A stretch of 64,000 bases of DNA from the NCBI GenBank assembly GCA_020205615.1, contig CM035167.1, positions 58,673,023 through 58,737,022 of the forward strand, written 5' to 3'. Below, in pieces: positions 32,159 to 44,909 of the stretch; position 1 is the first letter of the stretch, and the number at the start of each line of letters is the position of its first letter. The notes under the pieces were generated by a model. It did not search any database. It was not told where the DNA came from and was given only the letters and a program-made list of their open reading frames with translations. A program made the position numbers and the translations under genes. Source of the DNA: Panax quinquefolius. Lineage: Eukaryota > Streptophyta > Magnoliopsida > Apiales > Araliaceae.

Positions 32159-35100
32159 TGTGAGACCCCAGATTTTATGAATAAAGATTTAATTTTCTCA
32201 AAATATTTTTTTGAATATTATGGTGTGAATTTGAGATAGTGTTATAGTTGTGGGTAATATTTATAAATTTTGAAAAGTATGCAAGTTTTTGTATAATATT
32301 CAATTGATCGGGGAATATTCTTTTTGTCGGGGAATATCTGTACGACGGTACAATCATTGGTGGACCCCACAACGGAATTATTGTCGGATTGAGAAAACGA
32401 CAAAAATATTTTTATAAAAATAACGGCGAAAGTGTTACCGTTAAAACTGTTGAACTACTCAGTAAAAGTAAAAGAATAATATGTCTGGCATGGTTGCGTA
32501 GTAGCACACCATCGATTGATTATTGATGCTTACGTGAAGTCACTCATTATACTCAATTCATCGCTACGATGAATTGTTGTATCATATCTATCATATTATT
32601 GATTCAATTATTGTCACAGTATCATCTGTATAATATGTTACATTATTAAATCAATAATTGAGACGACAAAGTTATTCATATTATTATTTATAATATTGAC
32701 AATGTCTAGAAGTTCTGTCAAGGAGAGGTTTGATCACCTAATTGCGAGCCAATAAGGAAAAATCCTTATCGAAAAGCCCCCTATTTCCTGGGAACGACCT
32801 GGTTGTTAAATATTATGAGTTATAATATTAATGATGAATAAGTTCATGTTGATTAAAGATGAAATTGATAGTTCCATTGTGTTGGGATTATTAGTGTTAG
32901 TAGAAATCGATATTTATTTCGATAATAATTAATGTCTGGAGGTTATATTGTTCAATCGAGTATTCAGGGCACTTTTCGTGTCGGAGTACTATTCACGAGT
33001 TACTATTCACGGGATAGTATTCACCCGTAAAATATATTTCTTTTCGGTCCAAATCATTTTTGGGTACAATATTATTCCATGAGGAGATGTGCTAATTTTT
33101 CAGACCGTTGGTTGAAGTTATAATAGTAAATCAATATGGATCGTTAGTTGAAGACATAATAGTAAATCAATATGGACCGCTGGTGGAAAGTTATAATAGT
33201 AAATCAATATGGATCGCTGGTTTAAAGTTTTAATAGTAAATTAGTATGGACCGTTGCTTTAAGTTTTAATAGTAAACCAATATGGACCGTTCGGTTTAAA
33301 AGTAAATCAATCTGGACCGTTCATGAATTAGTTACTATCAGTCCATTCTTCTATAAATAGAAGCTCATTCCTTCATTATTTCTTACGAATTCACTTTGAA
33401 ACTAGAGAGAGAAACTATAGAGAGAAAGAAGAAAAGTATTCTCGCTACTTCACTACTCCAATATCCGCTTTCTTCTAAGGTAAGGGATATTATTTGTTGT
33501 ACTCGTAAGGGGTATTATTTCTTTCATTATGCATGAAGAGAACTTCATTATTCCATTCTTTATCATTATGTTGAATAACATGTTTATCTAAGGCACCGCA
33601 TACATGGTGAAATTCTTACATTATTTCATTTTTATTATTCTCATTAGAATAACTTTTATCGTAATGGTCTATCGCATGATTGGTGAATTCTATTGTTATT
33701 CCATTCTTATTATTCTGTTGGAATAACCTGTTTATGCGAAGTACCGCATACATGGTGAAATTCTTCTAATATTCCGTTCTTTATTATTCTGTCGAAATAT
33801 CCTGTCTGTGCGTTTACGCCGGACCTGGTTCCATTATTTATTATTCTGTCGGAATATCCTGTCTGTGCGTTTACGCCGGACCTGGTTCCATTATTTATTA
33901 TTACGTTTAATATCACATGCGTGCGTTCACGCCGGACTGGTTCCATTATTTATTATTACATTGGGAATAACACATGCATGCGATCCTATCGCATGCATGG
34001 TGAATCCTTTTGTTATTCCATTCTTTATTATTACATTGGAATAACTGCTACATGTGGATTACCACATGTATGGTGAATGATCCTTCGTATTCATTCCTTA
34101 TTAAATTGTGGAAATGATCTGTCTACGTGGATTACCGCATGGCGGGCGAAAATCCATTTGCAGTTTCATATATTTTATTATACTTAGTTGGTTAAAACTT
34201 TGGCTTCTATACTCCATGAAATTAGTGGAATATCCTTAATATTTGCGCTTCATCTAATATCTTTTCATGGAAATATTCTTCTGAGCATTCTTGAATTTTA
34301 CTCCACAAAGAAGTATCATGTTGACAATTTAGATGTTATTGAGTTCAGGATAAATTAATTTATAAATCTTTAAAATTTATTCTTGAACTTGTTTTATTGA
34401 ATTATTATGTCATTGCCATCATCCTCATGCTTATATTGTGATGAAAGTCATCTTTGGCTTACGTGCATAGATGGACTTGGTATGATTATGACCAGGGATT
34501 ATTCGGTATAATCATGACCGTAATGTGACGAATGATGTGGTAAAAGTTCTCAGTTGCCTGTAGTGCATTGATGGACAATTGTTGGTATGATTATGACTAG
34601 GGATTATTCGGTATAGTCATGACCATTGATGATTACATGAATATACTTGGTAGTGGGCGCGGGATGATTCGATTTTATTTATTAAAAATTCGAGTCTCAG
34701 CGATAAAGTTGATGAAAAACTTTTTAAATCATAGAAGATAGTAGATTTTATACCTTACTTGACTCTTCTAATGGATTGCTTATTTTGCTGCAGTTAAACT
34801 TGATGTCTATTGTATTTTATCAGTTTAACATTGTTGAAGGCTAATGATAATTTGTTCTGCATTATCTTAGTTATAATATTTCTTACTGGGCTAGTTGAGC
34901 TCACCCTTTCTTTCACTGTTTTCTTCAGGAAATGAGAACGTAGCTGGGACTAGTCGGGGAACAGAGTAATGGTCCTAGATGGTGCATTAGTAGTCTTCAC
35001 TATTCTATGAAATAGTGTGATAATAAATGTAATGAGGACTCCATTGAGTGTGGATATTGTCTAGATGACAATATTTGTATTAAAACTCACAACCTATGTT

Positions 35101-35208
35101 TTGTTGTATTTTAGACGACTGTTGTATAATTAAGTTGTATTTAAATTTATGTACCATATATCTGGCGACCCAAGATGGGTGATGTATACTTGTTTTGGGG
35201 GCGTCACA
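32159..35208 (+). mobile_element. Solo LTR of subfamily A1 inserted in the C1 LTR
   Basis: It starts TGTGAGACCCC and ends GGGGGCGTCACA, with no primer-binding site or interior. The flanks are ATAAA (32154-32158) and ATATA (35209-35213), an imperfect 5-bp duplication. C-family sequence is on both sides. It has a TATA box at 33352-33359, six ~38-bp U3 repeats and a hairpin array at 33540-34150. Solo LTRs arise by recombination between the two LTRs of one element. Confidence 0.88.
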
Positions 35209-37985
35209 ATATAAGTCAAATACCAATCCAGCAACCCAGATTTGGAATCCAGCCCAAATCCAGCAAGCTGGATTCCATATCTAGTATCTAGATGGCCAAT
35301 CCAACAAACCAAACTGCAATCCAATAAACTGAATTTCAAATTCGGCAACTAGATTGCAATCCAGCAAGCTGGTTTCAACATATTTTCAATTCAGTAAACT
35401 ATTTTTCAATCCAACAAGCTGGATTCATCAGATTTTTCAATCCAGCAAGCTGGATTCCATATCCTTTTTACGAAAACATCAAATCAGCTTATTATTTTTC
35501 TATCCTTTGTCCAAACACATATACATATATTTCATACACAAAAAGCATTTTTTCATAATTTTCCAATTTTCTTTGGTATTTTTCAAAAATCATTTTTAGT
35601 GCGTAGCTTAAGAAATTAACCCTATCATGCTCAACTCCAGAAATTCCCATCTCTTAACACAATCTTATACATGTTAATGTGACACTCCGGTTTAAATTTC
35701 GTGGCCATCAGAGTTATAGAACTCCGATTATAGCGATTTTCGTCCAAAAAACCCAAATATTGAAATGGTCATAACTTGGTCATTTTAAGTCAGAATGAGC
35801 TCATTTTTGGACAGGAGGAACTTAATATCATATATGTTCATGTCCCAAAAGGCAGAAATTTATTTCACATTTTAAGTGGCCAAAACAGCCCCTGGAAAAT
35901 TCTTGGCAGTATACTTTTGTAATTTTTCTATTTTTTACTCCTTTGCTAAAATTAGTCCACACAAAAATCTACAACACCTTTTCCAGTGATTCCACTTGGA
36001 TAAGTTAGAAAACACATAGATCTAACTCTAGGACTTGACCACACTCAAAAATTTGAAATATAATAGGAGATAGGGTCATTTGAAGTTCATGTTCTGTTTT
36101 CACAAAAATCTGATTTTTAACTCTTGATGTCTTCTAAGAAAACTTTCATGTTTTCACATAATAACCAACATAACTCATCATAAAATTTACTAATACCTCA
36201 TATACTCATGATTCTACCATGATACATGATTTATTTCATCAAACAATCATTAAACGCAAGATTAAACACCATCAAGGCTAAAAATTTAGGATTTTCAACA
36301 TTTGAAAAACCTAGTTTCCATTTCATACTTTAGATCTAACCTCTAACACACAAGATGGATAGATCCACACATAAAACACTCTAAATCATGTAGATCTAAA
36401 AATTTTGAGTTTTGAAACATTAGATCTTTATTCCATCTAAATAACTTAAATAAAAGGATAACTTAGGTTTGGTTTTATACCTTGGATTTCTTGACATATC
36501 TTTTTCTTCCAAACTATGTGATGGATCTTGGATGGCATGGAAGATCAAAATCTTCCCTCCTTCTCCTCTCTTGGAGCTGCCAAAATATGATAGCTCTCTC
36601 TCTATTTGATTTTGGTTAGCTAACTTGGAAGTAATAGGATGAGAGAGAAATGAAATGGTTTTTGTGGTGTAGAAAAAAATGTGTAGATATATTTTGTATA
36701 TTTCACATTGATCTCCCAACAACTCTCTCTTGCCTTCTCTTTCTCAATCATTATAAGATTGCTTGCACTTTAGCTTAATGTGGTGGTTAAATAAAAATTG
36801 GACACCTAAGGAGATTAGGTAGGAGTTGGTAACCAAATGTTTAAAAATCCAATAAGTCACATGCTAATTCTCTACAAAATGGCCAGATACTCCTCCCATA
36901 TTCCTTGCTCTTTCTCTCTCTCACTAACCACTAAATAAATATGTGGAAGATTTTTGAACAAGGTGGCTTCATAAATAATTGGACACATGACTAAGTTCTG
37001 AAATATCTTTACAAATTGTGGCTTAAATGATTACATTCCATCCTCTCTTTTCTCCTCTTCCATATCCGGCCAAGTGGCCAATTTCTTACCAAGTTTGGTT
37101 TTTGTTTTATGTAATATCTATTATACAAAATGTCTAAAGTACCCTCTCTTTTATTGGGCTACAAATTTAATTCTTTGGGCCATTATAATTGATTTTTGGG
37201 GCTTCCCATAAATAATCTTTTAGACTTTAAATTTAATTTCTTGGGCCATAAAATTTACATAGTCCAATACTTTTAATATTATCATTCCCTAATTATTTAA
37301 TTAGGGTTTTCATGTACACAATTATAATTTAAATCATTACTTACATGCCCTAAATTTCTTAACCCAATTAGACTTGCTATAATTAAGTTATAAAATTAAT
37401 TAACTCATGATGTATAAAATAAATATCTTAGAATTCAGTATATATTTTATATACAAATATTCTCTCATATCATAACCTTTAAGTTATTCAATTTTTCATT
37501 CCTAATATACAATTAGATTACCTTAGTTTTTTTTATTTGTTTATATAATAAACAAATAAAAACAACACATAATATTCATATTCATTACTCACATAAATTT
37601 TAACCCTTAAGGTTTTATGCATAGCATTAGGGTCCCCAAATTAGGGTTTCATATAAAGTGTAATAATTTTCTAACTGAACGTTGACGTTCTAAATATAAA
37701 AGGGTTTGGACACTGATAAAATTTATCTGGTCAATCCTTGACCCTTAACCACATACTGTACACATATACAATCATATACATAGAGCATATACACTTATAC
37801 CTTTAATCTGAATAATTCACCAAAGATTTTAAACCTACCAAAATCCTTCATGCGAATTTTGAAATCCTTAAAATTTCTTCACGAAATATCAAATTCATAC
37901 ACTTATTTTCTGTCTAGGTCTATTATTCAACCTTTAATCCATCATTTAAGATTTAATTAATTTCCTAAATTCTCGGGTTGTCACA
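35209..37985 (-). mobile_element. C1 LTR, segment 3
   Basis: It continues the C LTR to its end at ...CTCGGGTTGTCACA. The part 35209-36170 matches 40852-41790. It holds the AATCCAGC/GCTGGATT hairpin array at its left. The rest (36171-37985) is AT-rich, non-coding and known only here. Together the three segments give an LTR of about 3.9 kb. Confidence 0.85.
35224..35465. repeat. Array of AATCCAGC-AA-GCTGGATT hairpins, C1 copy
   Basis: About nine spaced units. The clearest is 35257-35274, an 8-bp inverted repeat around AA. Variants include ATCTAG-TAT-CTAGAT and CAGT-AA-ACTA. The matching array in C2 is at 40863-41092, with AATCTAGT-A-ACTAGATT as a further variant. Confidence 0.8.
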
Positions 37986-38002
37986 TTCACCCCTTCTTCT
38001 AA
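37986..38002 (-). promoter_or_regulatory. Polypurine tract of element C
   Basis: The minus strand reads TTAGAAGAAGGGGTGAA immediately before the LTR start TGTGACAACCCG. Confidence 0.75.
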
Positions 38003-39828
38003 AAATTTTGTCCCTGAAATTTACCTTACACCTTACACCTTAAACCACTCACCATTCATTGTCATCATCACACGCTACCCAATACATTCCTCATAAGAGT
38101 TAAAAGTTTGAAATTGTGCTGAGGAGTTATATAGACTATTGTTTGTCATTTTCGCAAAGGTTTTATGGAAATTCATCCGCAAATCGTCATAACTTACAGA
38201 CATAGTGGGTAATTAGCCCGATATGCCTGTATTTAATAAATACTTTGGTCGAATCATTTTTCATTATCGCTTGCCGTAGGCACAAAAATTTTACCTCGGT
38301 CTTATCAGATTTCGCACCAAAATAATTTGGTTCGGGAAAAATTTCAAAGAACGCTTAGAATTTTCATAAACGTTGGTCTAGCCAAATCAAATATCTTAGA
38401 CTCATATCAATAATCAACTTCAATCGAATTATGAATGTGTGTAGCCAAAACCCTGTTGGCAAATTAAAATTTTTAAAATTTTGTTGAAAATGACGTTATG
38501 ATGCCGTACTGTATTAACAGCCCGTTTGAGGATGTCGTCATCTAGTGACTTTGTCATAACACATCATACAATAGTGGAATAACAATTTTTAGATCAAATT
38601 CAACACTAAGTATTCATGTATTTACAACTCTATCAACTTTTTATCATCTCTGCACCAAGTTACATGGTACATAAGTGATAAATAAAAATATTTTTGATAT
38701 TTCAAATCATTATCGTCTAGCCGAAACAAGTAGCATAGACTATATTTTAAACAATTCAAAAATCATTACAAATCTATTTTATTACCTCAACAGGTAACGA
38801 TGTGTCGGTGGCCCGAAGTCCATTCATACACAATGGTCACCCGGAGTAGAGAATTTTTTTTTCAAAAGCACGTAGTGCGTATTTAACTTGATGTCCAAAA
38901 AATTTGAGTCTAGCATAGCTAGAAGATTTGGAAAACTTAAGTCTCCACTAATAATAATTGCTTAATAATCTATCTATTCCCATTATCCTTAATACACATA
39001 ACTATTCCCAATTCGTCAAACCACACTCATGTGTTCATGAACTTTCACCATCATATGAGTTTAAGAACTTGTTCTAGTCAGACCTTTGGCGTCCATTCGT
39101 TGAGGGGTTCATAAACATTTCATATAATTATGAGTCACGAATGTATCATAAGTATGAGTTTTAAGAACTCGTACTTAACCATATATTCTCTACCTATAAC
39201 CTATCTATCTGATATACACATGAGAAAGAAATCACCCTCTTAACATATATATAACAAATAGCACAACACAGACATTTCAATGATTATCAGTGCCAGAAAC
39301 TAAGTGGTTGTTAACCCAAGTACAATTCAGCTCCCATACGAAGAATCATACAACTTAGCTGCTGATATGAGTCCTCAATTAAAATCTCCACTTAATTCTA
39401 ACTCCCTTCTCAATACGAATTTCATTTAATCCATATTCATAATCCTTTTCTGAATCTGTACCAATTCATAGTACAACTGACACACAATAATCTTGCTGTA
39501 AACTTTTCAATCATTCACTTGATCCTTCTCCATACTATAACCTTATCAGATCACAAGGTGATCTCATCGTATATATTATGATTCATTTCTATGTCTTGAT
39601 CGTTTTGTTTTACGATCTCCTATCACTGTACTTTTAGTCTTTTAGACTCTATCTATTTATCACTATTATTCACTTTTATTATCAGAGTTAGTGAACTCTA
39701 TATCATTATAACTCACCGAGATTCATCTTTGAATCTTACCAACTCACTAACTCTATTTGAGTTAGTACTTATCCTAATCATTGCGGTTATTAGTCTAAGG
39801 TATTCCCAGCTAAGGTTCATAACCTACA

Positions 39829-39840
39829 GCTTTGATACCA
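39829..39840 (-). promoter_or_regulatory. Primer-binding site of element C
   Basis: The minus strand reads TGGTATCAAAGC two bases after the LTR end, the same 12 bases as in element A. Confidence 0.85.
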
Positions 39841-39842
39841 AC

Positions 39843-41791
39843 TGTGAAAGCCCCGAATCCGGGCCCCAAATCACCATGGATCTGGTACAGTCATTCTATA
39901 ACTATTGCGAAAGATATAAACATAAATTATTTATATAATAAACTTTATACACTATTTCCCAAGGTCGAGTAACCTTAACTTATACATAATTCATAACCTG
40001 TCTAATATATAACATTATTATCATACTATACTATTACCATTATCTGCACATATTATCCCAAGCTGAACTTGGCTTTGTCCTTTCCTGTATTCGACGTATT
40101 CGTCTTAATCTGCAATGTTTATCATGATATAGCAAGGGTGAGCATAAGTTTGCCCAGCAAGTATAAGTTTATTTAAGGATATATCATGATTGAAAGAATT
40201 GAAAAATAAGCTGACTAAAGTTCTACAATATAATTGCGAACTAGCATTAACAAATTTTACATAACTGAAAGAACATTGAACATGAACATATATATATATA
40301 TAGACCGAATGGTAATGAAGGGTGATCAGCCTTTCATACCTGATGAATACATGCAGTATGCACAGAGTGCGATTTAATAATTTCTTAGACATGTCAATCA
40401 GAAATGATTAACCACAAGTATAATTGAATAATACAACTCGAGGTCGAGTTAAGAAAAACTTGCCTGATCGGTTGATTACTATTACACAATTTATTTAGCT
40501 TTGTCTGAAGACCTAATATATAAATAATATTGATATACAAATTAGAATAATATAATCACTATATTTAAAATAACCTAAACACATTATCACATAATCCTAT
40601 CAGTCTATAAAACATAGAAGACTTAACTTCAAGTGAAACTTTTACAGTCTGAGTCGAGTTCGGTACAACTCTGACATTCGAACGGCCTAGTCGAACCATT
40701 ATTGAGTTTAAGTTCAATTAAACTCTGCCTAAACACTTAACAATTATCTTAGATAATTTTATTATTAGTCAAAATAATTTTTTATAAGCTCGTAATAATT
40801 TTTAGATAATTATTATCTTTTATCATGATTTTTCAATCATTAATATTATATAAGTCAAATACCAATCCAGCAACCCAGATTTGGAATCCAACAAGCTGGA
40901 TTCCATATCCAGTATCTAGATGGCCAATCCAGCAAACCAAACTGCAATCCAGCAAACTAAATTTCAAATCTAGTAACTAGATTGCAATCCAGCAAGCTGG
41001 ATTCAACATATTTTCAATTCAGTAAACTGTTTTTCAATCCAGCAAGCTGGATTCATTAGAATTTTCAATCCAGCAAGCTGGATTCCATATCCTTTTTACA
41101 AAAATACTAAATCAACTTATTATTTTTCTATTCTTGTTCCAAACACATATACATATATTTCATACACAAAAAGTATTTTTCCATAATTTTCAAATTTTCT
41201 TTGGTATTTTTCAAAAAACATTTTTAACGCGTAGCTTAAGAAATTAACCCTATCATGCTCAACTTTAGAAATTCCCATCTCTTGACACAATCTCATACGT
41301 GTTAACATGACACTCCAGTTTAAATTTCATGGCCTTCAGAGTTATAGAACTCCGGTTATAGCGATTTTCGTCCGAAAAATCCAAATATTGAAATGGTAAA
41401 AACTTGGTCATTTTAAGTCGGAATGAGCTCATTTTTGGATAGGAGGTACTTAATACCATATATTTTCATGTACCAAAAGGCCAGAATTTATTTCACAGTT
41501 TAAGTGGCCGAAACAGCCCCTGGAAAATTCTTGGCAGTATACTTTTGTCATTTTTCTGTTTTTAACTCCTTTGCTAAATTCCGTCCACATGAAAATCTAC
41601 AACACATTTTCTAGTAATTCCACTTGGATCAGTTAGAAAACTCATAGATATAACTCTAGGACTTGACCACACTCAAAAATTCAAAATATATTAGGAGATA
41701 GGGTAATTTGAATTTCATGTTTTATTTTCACGAAAATCTGATTTTTAACTCTTGATGTCTTCTAAGAAAACTTTCATGTTTTCACATAATA
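39843..41791 (-). mobile_element. C2 LTR, truncated by element D
   Basis: It starts TGTGAAAGCCCCGAATCCGG on the plus strand and follows the C1 LTR to TTTTCACATAATA, where element D begins. The continuation of the C LTR (ACCAACATAACTCATC, seen near 36172 in C1) is not found on the far side of D, so the right flank is rearranged. Confidence 0.85.
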
Positions 41792-44244
41792 TGTGAAACC
41801 CCAGATTTTATGAATAAAGAATTAATTTTCTCGAAATAATTTTTTTATATTATGGTGTGAATTTGAGATAATGTTATAGTTGTGGGTAATATTTATAAAT
41901 TTTGCAAAGTATGCAAGTTGTCATATTATATTCGATTGGTCGGGGAATATTCGTTTTAAGCGGAAATATTAAATGCGACGTCACAATCATTGGTGGACCC
42001 CACAACGAAATTATTATCGGATTGAGAAAATGACAAAAATATTTTATTAAAAATAACGGCGGAAGTTTTACTGGTTGATCTTGTTGAACTACTCATTAGT
42101 AAAAGTACAAAGATGTCTGGCGTTGTTGCGTAGTAGCACACGGTATTGATTATTGATATTTATGTGAGAAGTCACCGGTTTTGTTCAATTATTGCTACAA
42201 TAGTTCTTTGCATAAGTATCTCACATTATTTGATTCAATTATTGTTGATTTAGAAGTTTTGTTTTATTCACGTAATAAAATAGAAACATCTTTTATATAA
42301 AACATAATACTTTATTAAAGTTATTCTATAAATAGAATATATTATATTCTATTATGCATAGTATTTTTCATAGTAAAATCTTTTATATAAAATGAATACT
42401 TTATTAAAGTTATTCTATAAATAGAATATATTATATTTTATTATGCATAGTGTTTGCATAGTACCCGCATAGTGTTTGCATTGTAAAAATCTTTTTATAT
42501 AAATAGAATATATTATATTTTATTTAAAAGATTTTTCTTTAAATATGGACCGTCAGATTAAAGTAAATCAATCTGGACCGTTCATGGATTAGTTACTATG
42601 TATTCCATTTTCCTATAAATAGAAGCTCATTCCTTCATTATTTTCTTACGAATTCACTGAACTCTAGAGAGAGAAACTATAAAGAGAGATTATAGAGAGA
42701 TAGAAGAAAAGTTTTCTGCTACTTCACTACTCTTATATCAAGTATTATTTTACGGTAAGGGATATTATTCTTTTGTATTCAAGAAGAGAACTTCTATTAT
42801 TCCATTTATTTATTGTTCTGTTGGAATAACCTGTATACGCGGGCTACCCTATACTTGGTGACATTCTTCTATTATTCTCATCTTGTCGAATATCACCGTG
42901 CATGCTATCATGAGACACTGGTTCCATTTTTATTATTCCGCTTTTATTATTACAGCCGGAATATCATGTATACGTATATATGTGGGGACTGGTTCCATCA
43001 TTTATTATTCCGCATTTATTATTCTGTTGGAACATCCTGTCGGTGTGAATTTCACCTGACCTGGTTTCGTTATTAATATTCTATTGGAATAACCGTCTAT
43101 GCGAAGTACCGCATGCATGATGATTTCTTTTGTTATTCCATTCGGTATTGTACTCAGTTGATTAAAATTTTGACTTCTATACTCCATGAAATTAGTGGAA
43201 TATCCTTGATATTTGTGCTTCCTCTAGTATCTTTTCATGGAAATATTCTTTTGAGCATTCTTGAATTTTACTCTACAAAGCAGTATCATGTTGACAATTT
43301 GGACGTTATTGGTTCTTGGACAAATTAACTCTTGAACTTGTTTAATTGAATTCTTATATCATTGTCATCATCCTCATGTTTATATTTATTGAAAGTCATC
43401 TGTGGCCTGTAGTGCATAGATGGACTTGGTATGATTATGACCAGTGATTATTCGGTATAATCATAACCGTAATGTTATAAATGATGTGAAAATTAAAAGT
43501 CCTCATTGGCCGTAGTGCATTGATGGGCGCTTTTGGTATGATTATGGCTATGGATTCTCTTGACGAAGGTGCAAAGATGAATTGTTTTATGGCATGATCG
43601 GGATCGTTGATGAAAACACGATTATCTTTGGCCGTAGTGCATGGATAATTCGTGGTCGTGATACTAAATAATATCCTTGGCCTATAGTCTTTGGGATGAT
43701 TTAATGATGTGGATTATTTATTGAGTAGAGTCTCGCCGATAAAAGTGATGAAAAACCTTTTTAATCATAAAAGATAGTAGATTTTATTTTCTACTTGACG
43801 CTTTTAATGGATTGCTTGTTCCGCTACAGTTAAACTTGATGTTTATTGTATTTTATCAGTTTAACATTGTTGGAGGCTAATGATAATTTATTTTGCATTA
43901 TCTTAGTCATAATATTTCTTGTTGGGCTAGTTGAGCTCACCCTTTCTTTCACTGTTCTCTTCAGGAAATGAGAATATAGTTGGGACGAGTCGGGGAACAA
44001 AGTGATGGTCCAGAGGATAGCATTAGTAGTCCTCACTATTTTGTGAAATAGTGTGATAATAATTGCAATGAGGACTCCTTTTGAGTTTGTATAATCTCTA
44101 GTAGACAATAATTGTATTCAAACTCACAGTTATGTTTTGTCGTATTGTACACGACAGTTGTATTAGTAAGTTGTATTTGAATTTTGTACCATGTATCTGG
44201 CGACTCAAGATGGGTTTTGTATACCTAATTTTGGGGGCGTCACA
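41792..44244 (+). repeat. 5' LTR of element D (subfamily A2)
   Basis: It runs from TGTGAAACCCC to GGGGGCGTCACA. Instead of the A1 U3 block it has tandem TTATGCATAGTGTTTGCATAGT and TAGAATATATTATATT words (42270-42530). TATA is at 42614-42621, and a shortened hairpin array at 42795-43140. Confidence 0.88.
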
Positions 44245-44909
44245 TGAAGGAGGTGGAGTTTATCAAATTGGAGCAAAACAATATGACCGTGTCGTAATAC
44301 GAGGCAAAATTTGCGAAGTTATCCCGGTTTGCGTCCCACTTGGTGGATAATAAAGAGAGAATGGCGCGAATGTTTTTAAGAGGTTTGAAGCCAGAGATAC
44401 GTCAACATCTCATTTCTCATAAACTGTGTTTGTATTCAGATGTTGTAAATAGAGCTCAGTTGGTGGAGCGCGATAACAAGTCAACGCAACCAAAAAAGAG
44501 CAAGCGTAAGTGCAAAATGATAATACCGGTGAGAGAGCGATCATCGAAGCGGTGACAACAAGCGTGGAGGAATCAACATGCCGAAATGGTAACCACTTGG
44601 TGGTAATCGTACCAAAACAATAAGAATGGACATTTCAAGAAGAGGAGATTCAACAATGATGGAAAGACATCAAGACCAAAGACCCGTTGTTAAGGAAGGA
44701 GAAAGACCACCTATCATATGCTTCAAATGCGGAGGGGAGGGACACATCTGTCCAAATTATGCGATCTTGAGTCAAAGCATGTTATAATTGTGGAAGAGAA
44801 GGTCACTTAGCTTCGATTTTGTCGTTCACCAAGACAAATTCAATTAGGATGGAGGCACCAAAGGTCATCCCGGAAAAGTCAAAGCCGTGGTTCAAGGAGA
44901 GCGTTTGTT
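44245..44909 (+). pseudogene. gag remnant of element D, fused to the LTR
   Basis: Gag sequence starts mid-domain (MKEVEFIKLEQNNMT-like, 44243 onward) directly at the LTR end. It has a stop in the first 70 bp and a clean stretch (ERMARMFLRGLKPEIRQHLI, 44355-44415), then frame changes. Two zinc knuckles remain: CFKCGGEGHICPN(Y), where the last Cys is Tyr, and [11 protein letters not shown], which runs into a one-base insertion before its final Cys. Compared with G, about 1 kb of leader and capsid is absent. Confidence 0.85.

Larger units (their letters stand above)
37986..39842 (-). mobile_element. Interior of element C (non-coding, LARD-like)
   Basis: The region lies between the two C LTRs. 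On the minus strand it starts with a primer-binding site directly after the LTR and ends with a purine tract AGAAGAAGGGGTGAA before the other LTR. It has no frame resembling gag or pol in 1.86 kb. A short non-coding interior between LTRs of about 3.9 kb is the layout of large retrotransposon derivatives, which depend on proteins from other elements. An old internal deletion is the alternative. Confidence 0.75.

Noticed and set aside
33808..34044. Repetitive open frames on both strands in the solo LTR
   Set aside because: Both strands read the same hairpin repeats. Repeated peptide blocks mirror the DNA repeat, and there is no coding signature.
36420..36722. A 100-codon minus-strand frame in the C LTR
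   Set aside because: It lies in a stretch of C LTR without gag or pol similarity, has a low-complexity composition and cannot be compared with the truncated C2 copy. I do not call it coding.
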